The position numbers and the translations under genes are program-made. The notes beneath the pieces are model-generated. The model ran no database searches. It saw nothing but the letters and a program-made list of their open reading frames with translations, and was not told the origin of the DNA. Positions 1 to 11,064 of a DNA stretch of 64,000 nucleotides are shown here, piece after piece. This DNA comes from Primulina eburnea (taxonomy: Eukaryota > Streptophyta > Magnoliopsida > Lamiales > Gesneriaceae): positions 11,817,069 through 11,881,068 of the forward strand of contig NC_133101.1 in assembly GCF_022965805.1 (NCBI RefSeq), given 5' to 3'. Each line of letters begins with the position of its first letter. Position 1 is the first letter of the stretch.

Positions 1-420
1 AAAAACTTTCAAGTGAAGAGTGAAAGACAAAACAATCTCGAGAGCACTAGAAATAAAGCACCTAAAGGAACGACCGCACTCTTTCCTTTGCTTCTTTTAT
101 TTATAGTTGTCTCATCATCTATGATTCATCTTCAAAGAAATCTACAAGATATGGAAATCAAGAATTCTATCAGAAACAATCTCTTTTTAAATCAATAATA
201 TCATATCTTAAAAATCATTATCATAAATATCATATCTAGAAAGGCAAAATCATTAATTCAATATTTCATGAAATCTTATTTATAAAGAAGTTAAATTTAA
301 AAATTATTTCAAGGGATGATTTATATCTTGTAATCCAAGATAATTTTTCCTTTCAATCTATTTCTTGATTTTTTTAAGAACGTGTAGTGGAGTTGGGATA
401 TTTTAGACAAATAATTAAAT
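1..420 (-). repeat. Partial LTR, same family as the solo LTR at 13023
   Basis: Read on the minus strand, this AT-rich stretch is recognisably similar to the first few hundred bases of the solo LTR at 13023-13917. Shared pieces include a TATA-like CTATAAATA (near 100-110), a tract around 165-230 with repeated ATATCATATCT-type words, and AGAAAGGCAAAATC. The copy runs off the left window edge and its inner boundary is fuzzy, so the end given is approximate. No protein is coded here. Confidence 0.45.
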
Positions 421-983
421 TGGTCTTGTAAATGACTACCAATTATTCTTAAACACAGAATCAATTTTAAAAAGTAAAGTATCAAGAATATTGGGCATTA
501 ATCTTTGCCTTTACACATATTATAATGAATAAATAAATAATAAGAATAATGGTCTAATTAATTAATTAATTAAGACAATGGAGCTTGAGTTTGATTTGTG
601 CATGCTTTATCTCTGCTTTTAATCGGCTTTTAAGAAGCTTAAAAAAGTGTTTTAATATCTCTAACAAATGCCCACACTTTGCGTAACTGATTGTTGGGAT
701 CCTTATTTTGGATAGTCACTCTAATCACTGGCAAATCTAAAAAAGTCATCAAAGTTTAGGTAAAGAACAATTTTTGTTTTCTTTCTCAATATTTTTTTTT
801 TTTTTTGTGTGTGCTTACGATTGTGATGAAAAAGAATATGAATTTCATTTCATCACTAATACTTGGTATTCGATTATTCCATCGAGCATTTCTATCCATG
901 AGATTAAGATATATTATTTATTTATGTTTGGGGGAAAAGAATATTATTTATGTAGTATAATAACTTAAATGGTATAATTAGGT

Positions 984-1165
984 GGCAAAAACTTGTTTGA
1001 GACGGTTTCACGGGTCGTATTTTGTGAGACGGATCTCTTATTTGAGTTATCCATGAAAAATTATTATTTTTTATGCTAAGAATATTAATTTTGTTGTTAA
1101 TATCGGTAAGGTTGACTCATCTCACAGATTAAGATTCGTGAGAACATCTCACAAGAGACCTACTT
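984..1165 (+). mobile_element. Small Mutator-type MITE, copy 1
   Basis: This 182 bp non-coding element starts GGCAAAAACTTG and ends GACCTACTT. Each end carries a copy of the near-palindrome GTGAGACGGTCTCAC (somewhat diverged here). It is flanked by an exact 9 bp duplication, TAATTAGGT, at 975-983 and 1166-1174. A 9 bp duplication with inverted ends is what the Mutator superfamily makes. Related copies lie at 8105, 10203, 26457 and 36231. Confidence 0.85.
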
Positions 1166-1174
1166 TAATTAGGT

Positions 1175-2477
1175 AGAATCCATAATTATTCTTCAAAATC
1201 CCATTTCCAATAATTGCACATTATTTTTGATAATCGAATAAGTGATCTAATTTGATATCTCATTTCTTGTTAATCTTAGTTTGAATGAAATTTATTTCAA
1301 GAGTAATTACTTTTAAAAAATACTAATGATACAAATTTAATTTACTTGTGTCTCAATCACTATAATTATATTTGTCACTTTTGAAAATTATTTAATTATA
1401 ATTCACAAAAACTCACGTGAGACGGTCTCACGATTTAATATGAGATAGATTTTTGAGTCGATCTGATTAATGAGAAATATTTTTTATTAGAAGTAAAAGT
1501 TTTACTTCTAATTGTCGATCCGTAGGTGAACTCACTTTACAAATTTATGTGACTTGGAGAAGCAATGCTTTTGGAAAGGCATGTCTCCCACTTGAGATTC
1601 CATTAGTTGAAGAAATGTAGACAAAGTGGCCAATGGAGCCCAGAGCATTGGCTCGTTTAGGGTTAAAAGCCGCCTCCACGAAGCCCAATTATTGCTAATT
1701 GGGCTATACAGTGGGCCCGCGACTTTAATTATCAACGGTTGGATTCATTCAAAGTTTGGGGTGTTTTTGTAGTTAGATTTGATTTAAGGTAGTGCAATGC
1801 AATTAATTTATTTTAAAACTTCAATATAAATAAATATATACACACACATATTATTAAGTGTGAGACCATTAGAGTAACTATTTTAGAGTACACCAAAATA
1901 TTTAATTTCATAATTACCCTTTATACCATACTAAAAACCTCCTCAAGTCACTTCATATTTTACGTAGGAAAAAATATAAACAAACTTCCCTATTAAATGG
2001 AACAACTCTTTTAAAAAATAATTTTGTGTTAACAGTTTAGCATCATTTGATCAAAATAAAAATAATTATAACACATGCAATACGTGTGCATCTTTTATTA
2101 GTCTATATTATTTATCGAGTGTCTATACGAAATTTATCCCTTTTTAAAAAAAATGTTTTTTTTCATAAAAGAGTAATGTTATTTAAGCTTCAATTTGGTT
2201 ATTTATATGTACACACTCGATCTGTTTTATAAATAAAATTATTCTTATTTTTTCTTATATAAAATGGAATATAAATAAGTTCAAAATTTATTCGATATTA
2301 TCCTTGAGTATTGCACTACGGTTATAAATGAGCCACGCATATACTTTCTGGTGGACACTAGATATGAAATTACATGTGTGCCCTTATAGTCATCGGATCA
2401 ATTTTTGGAGTGTACGGTTGAACTAATCGGAGTTTGTATAATAACCTTAGTCACCAAAAAATTAATCCTTGAATATG
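1175..2477. other. AT-rich intergenic DNA, no gene seen
   Basis: Apart from the half MITE near 1405, I see nothing with coding character here. The open frames are short and have no recognisable domain. A less AT-rich patch at 1530-1740 has no frame that I can assign. Confidence 0.6.
1405..1440 (+). repeat. Half copy of the small MITE (relic)
   Basis: The words AAAACTCACGTGAGACGG and GGTCTCACG match the left end of the MITE at 984. The sequence that follows has only faint similarity, and no second end or target duplication is visible, so this is probably a decayed or truncated copy. Confidence 0.4.
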
Positions 2478-2482
2478 TTATA

Positions 2483-3926
2483 TGAAGGATCGAGTGTGCT
2501 AGTGCCTTCGAAGACATTTCGAACACTATATTTTCCAATGAGCTACAATAGCTCGTATTCTAAGAATATTAAAACCGATGAATTAAATCGACTTTGGTTA
2601 AAACCAAACGGAAGAAACTCGAAGTAATCTTTCGTGAAGAAAACTGTTATATTAGAAAACATTTTCTTATGTAAACTGAATAACCGAAAAAGGGTAGATT
2701 AGTTTTTGCTTTCTTCAGTTCAGTTATGATGACAACTGAACTGACGAATACTCCAACTAATCCAAACAGTTTGAAAACAGTAGTTAATCAGTTAAATACA
2801 CAAGATATGTTTATGGATGTTCAGAGAATTCAACTGCTCCTACGTCACCCCTTCTACCGTCTCGGATAGGATCCACTAGATGAATTTGATTTATACAACT
2901 CTTTGTATAAACTCACTCAGCTAGGACTTACACTACTGCCTAAACTGAACTTCTAGCTACGACTGAAGGCAGCACCTTCCAGCCAACACTTCTTTAACGT
3001 CTATGTGTCAAATGCTACAAACACAAGTTTAACATCTCTGTGCAAGACTGTGTATGAGTAGTTGAGAGAATTTGTGTGTGAAAACTGAATAAGGATGTTC
3101 TCACACTTAGGGATAAAAGCTTCTAAACTAAGAAGATAACACGTTAAAGTGTCCATCTGGGTTGATTGCTTCTAAAAGCAGATGTGCAATGTGCATGCCA
3201 TTTCTTTTCCCTCTTGAAGAAGCTTTTGTTTTGTATCTCGTTGTATTTCTTCAGCTTCTTCTTGTTGTATGTGTGTATGTGTCTTTTGAGTCTTCACGGA
3301 TCTTCTCTTTATATAGGTGGGAAAACTGAACGTACAGTGAGACTCATTTATTGTATCCGTTGCATTTTGAATCTACTTCTTGGACTTTGTGTCTCGACTT
3401 TTCGACTGTCCTTTTGAAGTGTTTTGTCTTTAATGCTCTGATGCAACGTCCATTATTATCCTTTGATTGGACACGGTTTGGTACCTTCACGCACAACTGA
3501 ATTCCTTTGAAATAGTTTGTCTTTATCTACAACTGAAAGATTCTGACTGATGCTTCGAACTGGTCAGCTGAACTGATCTTCAGTTAAGCTGGTGAAATCA
3601 GTTGACTCGTCAGTTGAACTGATTTCACTCTCGTTCAATTGAACTGATCAGCTAGGTTTCTTCATCAGGTGAACACTCCTTCAGTTGGCCAGGCTTCTGA
3701 GGTTTTCCTGCTGAACCACCTATGAACTGGACAATCAGCTGGACTGCTCAAATGACATAACAGTTAGACTGATTCAGTTTGAGCGATCAGTTAGGTCTTC
3801 AACTTGCGATGTAAACAGCTTCGTGAATGATCCAAGCTTCTGCATACTAAGGTAAATTATCAGTAATACAAATTAACAAGTTTTGTTATCATCAAAATCA
3901 AGATTGCAAACTTGAAAATTCCAACA
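2483..3926 (-). mobile_element. Solo LTR of a Copia element (SIRE/Maximus-like)
   Basis: On the minus strand this 1,444 bp unit begins TGTTGGAATTTTCAAG, followed by a TTTTGATGATAACAAAAC word, which I recognise from SIRE-type Copia LTRs. It ends CGATCCTTCA. It is flanked by an exact 5 bp duplication, TTATA, at 2478-2482 and 3927-3931. A TATA box (CTATATAAAG, minus strand, about 3305-3318) sits inside it, as expected for a promoter-bearing LTR. No internal region remains, so it is a product of LTR-LTR recombination. The right-hand duplication overlaps the target duplication of the adjacent MULE. Confidence 0.8.
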
Positions 3927-3934
3927 TTATATGT

Positions 3935-4215
3935 AGGGCTTTTTTAAAAAATAATATTATTTAAAAAACAATTAATTAAAATATTGTAAAATGGAGATGG
4001 TTGTAAAATATTGCAATCCGTAAGTTTATTTCCCTGATTTTATTTTTTAAAAAAAAAAAACAAATCCGTGACAGACTCTCAAAGATTCACGCAGTCACGG
4101 GTTCTAGGAATCCGTGACTTCATCCTTTAAATTCCGCGCAATTCTTCGAGTTCTTTACGCAATTCCTCTTATCCTTTGCATTGCATAGGCCTCGACTTCT
4201 TTACATTGCCTCGTT
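3935..4215 (+). repeat. Left terminal inverted repeat of MULE 1
   Basis: It starts AGGGCTTTTTTAAAAAATAA and runs through a shared block about 'ATGGAGATGGTTGTAAAAT', an 'ACGGATT'-type word and an 'AATTCCGCGCAATTC' block to near 4215. It pairs with the right end with small gaps. Confidence 0.85.
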
Positions 4216-5144
4216 TTTTTTCTCCACAAAATACTTAAAGATTGTTAAAGCAATTCTTGTTTTCGGTTGTGTTCTGACTACACTGCATTATTTTATCGAG
4301 CATCATTAATTCTGAAATATTTGACAGGTAATAATTCTATTTTTTTATAATTAAATTAATTTTGTTTTATAATTTTATTTTTTAATAAAATGTTAAACAT
4401 TGTTAGGTGATTACACTTTGTTGATTTTGTCATTTCGTGCAAGGGACTCTTAAAAGGTAATGTTATTATTTTTGTTGATAATATTGAAATTATTTTTTTA
4501 TTTATTGTTGTTATTATTATGAGAGCAATAAAAATTTTATTTAGACAGTTCTAAATTGTACTAGATAAATTATCATTTTTTGAGAAATATTTATTAATAA
4601 TTTATTTTTGTGTTTGCAATATGAGATAAACATCGTATAGTTTAAAATTTACATTTTCTTGTTTGAATGACTGTAATAATATTTTAATTTTGTCAAAACA
4701 TTTTGGGTTAACCAATTGTATGGGTCAATCACCTGTGATTTTCATTAATACATGATTAGTAAACGAATTATTTATTATGTTGTGGTACGCCAAATTGTTA
4801 AATGTACTTGTTTAAATTTTCGTTATAACATTTTTATTGAAATGACTTATTCGTATATATTTTAATATATTTCGATGTAGTTATTTTTTTGGTTTGTAAA
4901 TTGTTTAAAACAATTTTTTTTTTGATATTTTAAAAAATCTTACAAAATAAATAGCGTATTTACGTATTTGATGTATTTATTAAATTTAAAATAAATTAAT
5001 CACATTTATTAATTCATCATCAGCATCCACATTTGATTATTTACAACAGATAAACAAAATAATTTTATTTAATATAAAATATGTAGTTATGTTTCGTTGA
5101 TATAAAATATGAAATTTGTTATATCCTAATTTTTTTTTTGCAAG
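4216..5144. other. AT-rich leader inside MULE 1
   Basis: This non-coding stretch lies between the left inverted repeat and the plant-mobile-domain frame. It is dominated by T and A runs. It probably holds 5' untranslated exons or introns of the passenger gene, but I can place no splice sites with confidence. Confidence 0.4.
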
Positions 5145-6517
5145 ATGGCTGAAAATACGGATAATGTGTTGTATTTGTGGGATATACACATTTCAAATAA
5201 TATCAACAATGAAAGCATGGATGTACTTATACCTCCATGTCGGCCCGAAAAATGTCTGTGGAGATTGTATAATGCTGGGATTCACCTCCGTGTTCGCCTA
5301 TGTCTAGCACGCATGGGTTTCTATGGTGTAATTCAGTTTGGTCATATTAAAAATTATGATAATCATTTGCTTACAGCCATAGTTGAGAGATGGCGTCGCG
5401 AGACACACACATTTCACCTTACAGTTGGCGAGGCAACAATCACCCTACAGGAAGTTGCATTTATTTGGGGTTTGAATATTGATGGCATGTCCATTACTGG
5501 TGTAGATACCGCGTATGACAGACCTACGTTACAACAGCGATGCGCAAATTGGTTAGATTTTACGCCTACATCTTCTTAGATTAAAGGTGCACACCTTTAT
5601 CTGACCGCTTTGATTGGACACTGCCTAAATAATATGATTTCTGATCACTACACTGAAGATGACGTGGTACAATATTCCTGTTGTGTGGCATTAATGATCA
5701 TTGGTGATTGTATGTTTCCGGACTCGGAAGGTGCTGCTGTGAAACTTATGTATTTGCAGTTTCTCGAGGACATGGAAATGGTGAATATGTTTAGTTGGGG
5801 TTCTACTGTGTTGGCATATTTTGACAGAGAGCTGTGCAACACATCATTGATATTAAAGGTCGATCTTTGTGAGCATGTTCAGACACTGCAGGTATGTTTG
5901 AACTTTTATGGTCATTATATTTATTTCTACTTTATTTATCTTATGATGTGACAATTTATGTTGTATGGTTGCAGATTTGGGTATGGTCTAAAATTACTCT
6001 TCTTTGTCCTGATAGAGCGCAACAACTATCTATGTCAGCAGAGCAGGATGTAGATTTGCTTCAGGGTCTACAATTCCCACCATATGGCACACATTGGAGA
6101 CGTGGATGATCTTGGACACACACAGCGCATCATTCGGTCTGTATCATGAGAGAGATGCTTGACAGAATGGTAGAAGGGCATATAGTCAAATTATTTAGTT
6201 CTTTACATTTTTTAATGTTCTTGAAGTATAATCTAAATGTTATATTATCAATTTGATAATCTTTTTTATTTTATTTGCTACAATTTCTATAGACCGTTTA
6301 TGATATGAAGACACCTGAGGTTGCTAGGATTCTTGATGGAAATAGAATTCATCTATGTCAGTCGGCATGTGCATTGATCAATTTTCATATAATTGAGATG
6401 CATAAACCAGAGCGGTGTCTTCGACAATTTGGAATACGTCAGGGTATCCCTCCACCTGCTAATAACTTCAATAATTTTCATAAATTCACAGTGAGCTCAG
6501 GCCTATCAAGATTATAA
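5145..6517 (+). pseudogene. Plant mobile domain (PMD/MAIN-like) protein, transposon-borne, broken
   Basis: The frame encodes a protein of the plant mobile domain family (aminotransferase-like; the host members MAIN and MAIL1 act in gene silencing and meristem maintenance). Visible family features are 'LARMGFYGVIQFGHI', the 'FHLTVGEATITLQEVAFIWG' block, 'FSWGSTVLAYFDRELC' and a C-terminal 'KPERCLRQFG.RQGIP'. An intron with good borders lies at about 5893-5973 (CAG/GTATG to TTGCAG), and another ends near 6293 (TTCTATAG). A TAG stop at 5577-5579 interrupts the frame, and reading continues in the same frame from 5580. Further breaks follow near 6108. It sits between MULE inverted repeats, so it is a transposon passenger copy and not a host locus. 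Confidence 0.75.
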
Positions 6518-6599
6518 AATTTTGTTCGTGATGCTGAAGGAAGACCAAATGAGTCTGGATTTTTGTTCGTAATATACTTCATTGAAAAATTGAGCAATT

Positions 6600-7520
6600 T
6601 CACGTAAATGTTGCTCTGGTGCATTGGGAAAGTTCTCTGTCATGGTAGCTCCAGACATCAGGACCTGCGAAGTGTGCCTTCATTTGCATTGTCAATGTGG
6701 TCATCATCTTCTCCGTCAATTGATGTAACATACAAATCATCATTGCTATAACATTATGAGAACTGTCCCCAAATAAATCATCTTGCTCAGCCATCTGTTA
6801 TGTAATTGGGAGGGGAATATTTGCAACCCTGGTAGAACTTTCGAAATGTCTAACATTTGTGGTATTTTCTTCATCATCCCATGAATTTAAATCCAATTGT
6901 TGTATTCTACTTGAACCCCATGCAATATCAACTCCTGACGGAACCGTGATATGATGATCCCAACTGCCTGGATTAAAATCCCATTGACATGTTCTATTCA
7001 TCCCCCATGCATAGTCTTCTTCGGTGTGAGCCGTAATATGGTGATCCCAAGGACCAGTATCGATCCCAGAATATGTCTAAGTTGACTGTTCATTGACATC
7101 ATATATAAAAGGTCCCACTTGATTTAAACCTACGGTTCTCAAACCTTGCGTTATTACCAGCATGACTGCATCAAAATCATAATCACTTACGTTCTGTAAC
7201 ACTTGCGATGAATCAACATACAAGTACATGCAATCCAGTGCGGGAAAATCAAACATAAATTGTAGACTATCATCATCTGTGATATAGACATGCTCTTCAA
7301 TGTAACGAGACAACGAACTATAAGAATATTTCGTTGACAATTTGATGCAGAATTTTGATGGGTCGATCTCCAGCATGCGATGCACATAGTTCACCAATTG
7401 AGAAAATGTAATAGACCGTGGTATTTTCATGGGCCTGTTCGCAGGGATACTATATCCAACCCTACCATCTTCAATAATCACATAGCCACTTACGTAAAGT
7501 AAGGCCCTCATAGTATCCAT
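6600..7520 (-). pseudogene. MuDR-type transposase N-terminal fragment
   Basis: One minus-strand frame runs from 7520 to about 6600 with two in-frame stops, TAG at 7077-7079 and TAA at 6798-6800. The first 147 residues resemble the PB1-like N-terminal domain of plant MuDR transposases: a 'GYVIIEDGRVGYS' start, a 'SITFSQLVNYVHRMLEID' helix and an acidic 'YITDDDSLQFMFDF' strand. After the first stop come two copies of a 'WDHHIT' motif with 'AWG' and 'QWDFNPGS' words. The DNA-binding and DDE catalytic regions are absent. The fragment faces the PMD pseudogene tail to tail. The family assignment rests on pattern memory and is moderate. Confidence 0.55.
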
Positions 7521-8104
7521 GTCTGGAGCGAAAACTAATATATAATGTCATACAATCATACAAAAAAAATTTAATTATGAGTTTATTAAACATATATTAA
7601 AATATACTTATATTGGCTTAAATTTCAAGAATCACTTAAATAATTAACATTAATAATATTTTATTAAAATAAATATTTTCAAATCAATTTAATTACAAAA
7701 TAAATTTATTCAAACATATGTTTGTATTTATAATAAAAAAATATGTTATATTTATAATAAAAAAATATGTTACGAAAACTTATTTTACGGTATAAAGTAA
7801 TATTTTTCAAAATTGTAACCACATAATTTAATTTGACAATAAAAATTAAATAATTTACTTTTATTAAACTTTTAAGTAAGTTATTTCAAAATATATAGTT
7901 GGATACAAATATGTTATTTCGAATTATTAATTTTTTATATTACTTTGCATTAACATTAACATATTTATAATATTATATAAATTATATTAAAGTGACCGAA
8001 GTTATAGAGTAACTAAACACTATTTCATAGTATAAATTCTTAAAAAAAATTTAACATACGTAACAAAATATTTTATAATTCCATTAGTATTAAGTATAAT
8101 AATA
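7521..8104. other. AT-rich interior of MULE 1, no gene seen
   Basis: Very AT-rich sequence with short local duplications, for example the repeated 'TATAATAAAAAAATATGTTA' near 7730-7775. It lies upstream of the transposase fragment and may have been its promoter region, but no element stands out. Confidence 0.4.
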
Positions 8105-8285
8105 GACAAAAACTTGTGTGAGACGCTCTCACGGGTCGTATTTTGTAATACGGATTTTTATTTGGATAATCCATGAAAAGTATTACTTTTTATGCTAAGA
8201 GTATTATTTTTTATTGTGAATATGGGCAGGGTTGACCCGTCTCACAGATTGAGATCCGTGAGACGGTCTCACATGAGACCTACTC
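8105..8285 (+). mobile_element. Small Mutator-type MITE, copy 2 (nested in MULE 1)
   Basis: This 181 bp copy starts GACAAAAACTTGTGTGAGAC and ends GACCTACTC, with the GTGAGACGGTCTCAC palindrome at its right end. It is flanked by an exact 9 bp duplication, ATAATAATA, at 8096-8104 and 8286-8294. It lies inside MULE 1, so it inserted after that element. Confidence 0.87.
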
Positions 8286-8811
8286 ATAATAATATTAACT
8301 TATTCTTATATTAAACTAAATTAATTATATTAAAAATACTAACCTTTAAATATTTTCAAAAATCAAAAAATTATATTTATTATTTTTTTAATATTCCTAC
8401 TATATTTTTATATCTTGATTAATATTAAAAATATACTATTTAACTAAATTATACTATAATGTTAATGAACAAAATTATAATTACATTAATACAAATAAAT
8501 ATTTAAAAAATTACTTAAATTACCTTATCAAACGTAGTTATACGGAACTTATAATAATATCAACGAACGATGTTAATATCTGAAATAAATTACAAGCATT
8601 ATCAAAAATATTACACAAAAGAAAATATTACTTCTTAATATATACTTATAATATTATCAACGAAATTAAACAATACTTCTTAACACATCTTCAAATGAAA
8701 TGAATGACAAAATCAACAAATAATATAAATACAAGGTCGAAGGAGAAAAGAAGGACGCAAATGAATCGGAGGAAGGAAATAATATGCGAGAATGAATCGA
8801 AAGAAGGAGCA
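8286..8811. other. AT-rich interior of MULE 1, no gene seen
   Basis: AT-rich DNA between the nested MITE and the right inverted repeat. No coding frame or site is recognisable. Confidence 0.4.
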
Positions 8812-9102
8812 ATTTAAAGAAGCCGAGGTCGATGCAATGCAAAGAATAAGAGGAATTGCGTAAAGAAGTCGAGGAATTGCGCGGAATTTAAAGGAAGCAG
8901 TGAAAAATTCCTAGAGCCCGTGACTGCGGAGTCTGTCACATATTCTAATCCGTAACACACCTTGTTTTTAATTTTTTTTTAAAAAAAAAATTAGAATCCG
9001 GGAAAGAAACTTACGGATTGCAATTTTTTTTACAACCATCTCCATTTTACAATATTTTAATGAATTGTTTTTAAAATAATATTATTTTTTTAAAAAAAGC
9101 CC
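8812..9102 (-). repeat. Right terminal inverted repeat of MULE 1
   Basis: This is the reverse complement of 3935-4215, with moderate divergence and some short indels. It ends AAAAAAAGCCC directly before the target duplication TTATATGT. Confidence 0.85.
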
Positions 9103-9244
9103 TTATATGTGCCATTTTTTGCTACATTAGGTATGAGGGTTAAGGTTAGATAAAGAAATTGTTTTGAGTCTAAGCCCGTCTTTAGTTTATTTTTTATTGA
9201 ACTCATTTATATCATGCACATAAAAAAGACTAAGTTGTACTAAA

Positions 9245-9639
9245 TAGGGATGAGAAAAAATACCGAACTTTAGGTATAGCGAGATTACCGTAACGAAAAA
9301 TATCGAAATTTTGGTATATCAAAGATTTTTGTACTGTACGGTAACGTTATAAAATTTGAAAATTTGGATATATATCATAATACCAAAATAATATATAAAA
9401 TTCTAAAACATATAATATTTTTAAACAATTGGTGAACTATAAAAATATACGGTTTTTCAGGTATAAAACAATCTATATTAGACATCGTACCGAAATCTTG
9501 GTATACTGTATAATTTAATATAATCAGTGTGCTAGTTATATATACCAAAAATTTATGTATGATATCAATATAAAATTTTCTTATACTATAATTTTTAGTA
9601 CATTATAAAATTTTCATACGATACGATGTATCATCCATA
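9245..9639. mobile_element. hAT-like MITE
   Basis: A 395 bp non-coding element has imperfect inverted ends, TAGGGATGA on the left and (reverse complement) TATGGATGA on the right. An exact 8 bp duplication, GTACTAAA, flanks it at 9237-9244 and 9640-9647; 8 bp is the hAT superfamily size. The interior is full of 'CGAAATTTTGGTAT' and 'TACCG' variants. Confidence 0.8.
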
Positions 9640-9647
9640 GTACTAAA

Positions 9648-10193
9648 GGTGGACAATTAAACCCACCTACAACCTAAGGACTAAAATTCTTATTTTAAAC
9701 ATCCATCGTATTCCCAAAACGCATTTTGCTTTGGCTTGACAATAAAAAATAATATATTTTTATATTTTTAATAGCCACTTCATTGGTTTGATAATGATAA
9801 ACAGATTACTAGGAAGTTTTCTTTTGAGTTTTGGTCATATTATATTTTTACATTAGAACTTGAAGGAGATTTTATTACTTTTTATGTTTTAAAAAAAATC
9901 CACATATATTTTGGGCATAAAGAAAATGAAACCAAATTAAAAAAAAAAAGGTGCGAGTCACTATCGCATATATACGCTTACACTCAAACGTCGGTGTCAT
10001 ATCAACATTATTTTAAAAAATAACTAATTTTTTTTTCAATAAAACAAACATATATAGCGAACTAAATATATAAGATCAAATTGTAATTTTCTCATTATAT
10101 AAGTTCATGAATTTTTTTTGTAATGTATGGATTATGGATTTTACAATCTAAATAATGGTTATATAATAATAAATTTCAATAAAAATTATCTCC
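9648..10193. other. Intergenic DNA, no gene seen
   Basis: AT-rich DNA with A and T homopolymers. No frame, repeat pair or RNA gene is recognisable. Confidence 0.5.
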
Positions 10194-10202
10194 AAGGATT
10201 TT

Positions 10203-10396
10203 GACAAAAACTTGTGTGAGACGGTCTCACAGGTCGTATTTTGTGAGATGGGTCTCTTATTTGGGTCATCCATGAAAAACTATTATTTTTTCTGCTAAGA
10301 ATATTACTTTTTATTGTGAATATCGGTAGAATATCGGTAGGATTGACCCGTCTCACATATAAAGATTCGTGAGACTGTCTCACAAAAGACCAACTC
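10203..10396 (+). mobile_element. Small Mutator-type MITE, copy 3
   Basis: This 194 bp copy starts GACAAAAACTTGTGTGAGAC and ends GACCAACTC. It differs by a short internal tandem duplication of 'AATATCGGTAG' near 10318-10340. The flanking 9-mers, AAGGATTTT (10194-10202) and CATGATTTT (10397-10405), match at 7 of 9 positions. Confidence 0.8.
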
Positions 10397-10566
10397 CATG
10401 ATTTTTCAACCAAGTACAACTGATAAAAGTAAGTGGAAAAAAGATAATGCTAAACGTACAACTAAAATATCGTACCATGATATTTACAACAATCATAATA
10501 TTTTGTTATTATTTCGTGAGATTTTGTATTGAATTTATCATAAGATTTTGATAAATAGATTTTTTG

Positions 10567-10930
10567 TGTTGAAATTACACTGAAGCGATGCCGACCACAA
10601 TGATAATATAGTACCCAATTATTGCGAAATAAAATAACCAATAAGAACACAAAGATTTACGTGGTTTACCCAATATAGGCTACGTCCACGGAGCTACTGC
10701 AACTTTTATAACTGGAAGAAATATTACAACAAGTGTATACACCAATACACTAAATATCTTATATTCTCAACCCGAATATACGAGAAAATAATTTCTCTAA
10801 CTCACGCAAATAAATTTACGCACTCAAGAAGAAGTAAAAATTATTGTATAAATTTGGTCGTAGACATGGTATTATTCGTGAAAGAAAAAGCAGAAAGAAG
10901 CTAGTATGTTTATGGAGTCTATAAATACCA
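10567..10930 (-). repeat. Relic LTR of a Copia element upstream of the DUF761 gene
   Basis: On the minus strand the stretch reads through a 'CCGTGGACGTAGCC' word, 'ACCACGTAAATC', then 'GGTCGGCATCGCTTCAG' and ends TTTCAACA at 10567. These words are typical of the R-U5 part of plant Copia LTRs. The upstream end is not sharp, and I found no clean target duplication, so the right boundary is approximate. The relic lies directly upstream of the gene at 11065 and may have contributed to its promoter region. Confidence 0.55.
10920..10927 (+). promoter_or_regulatory. TATA box of the DUF761 gene
   Basis: TATAAATA lies about 140 bp before the ATG at 11065 and is followed by a pyrimidine-rich CTCTCTCC start region, a usual plant core-promoter layout. 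It falls at the edge of the LTR relic; reading the relic on the other strand also gives a TATTTATAG word, so ownership is uncertain. Confidence 0.5.
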
Positions 10931-11064
10931 TACTCTCTCCAAACAATTGTCGCTCCAAGAGTTCGAGGGTTCCGGCCAAAATCTTCTTCTCTTTCGAGTG
11001 AAATCCCAAGAAAAATTTTGAAAATAAATAAGAGAAATTAAACCCTCAAGTTGTTGGATCCAAA

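Larger units (their letters stand above)
3935..9102. mobile_element. Mutator-like element MULE 1, non-autonomous
   Basis: A 5.2 kb unit is bounded by long inverted repeats (3935-4215 and 8812-9102) and flanked by an 8 bp duplication, TTATATGT, at 3927-3934 and 9103-9110. It carries a plus-strand plant-mobile-domain pseudogene and a convergent minus-strand fragment resembling the N-terminus of MuDR transposases. No DDE catalytic core is present, so the element could not move on its own. A small MITE (8105-8285) has inserted inside it. The terminal base is ambiguous by one position, so the duplication could be 7 bp. Confidence 0.85.

Noticed and set aside
9120..9150. GGGTTAAGGTTAG as telomere-like repeat
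   Set aside because: Only one imperfect pair of units, not a tandem array of the plant telomere motif.
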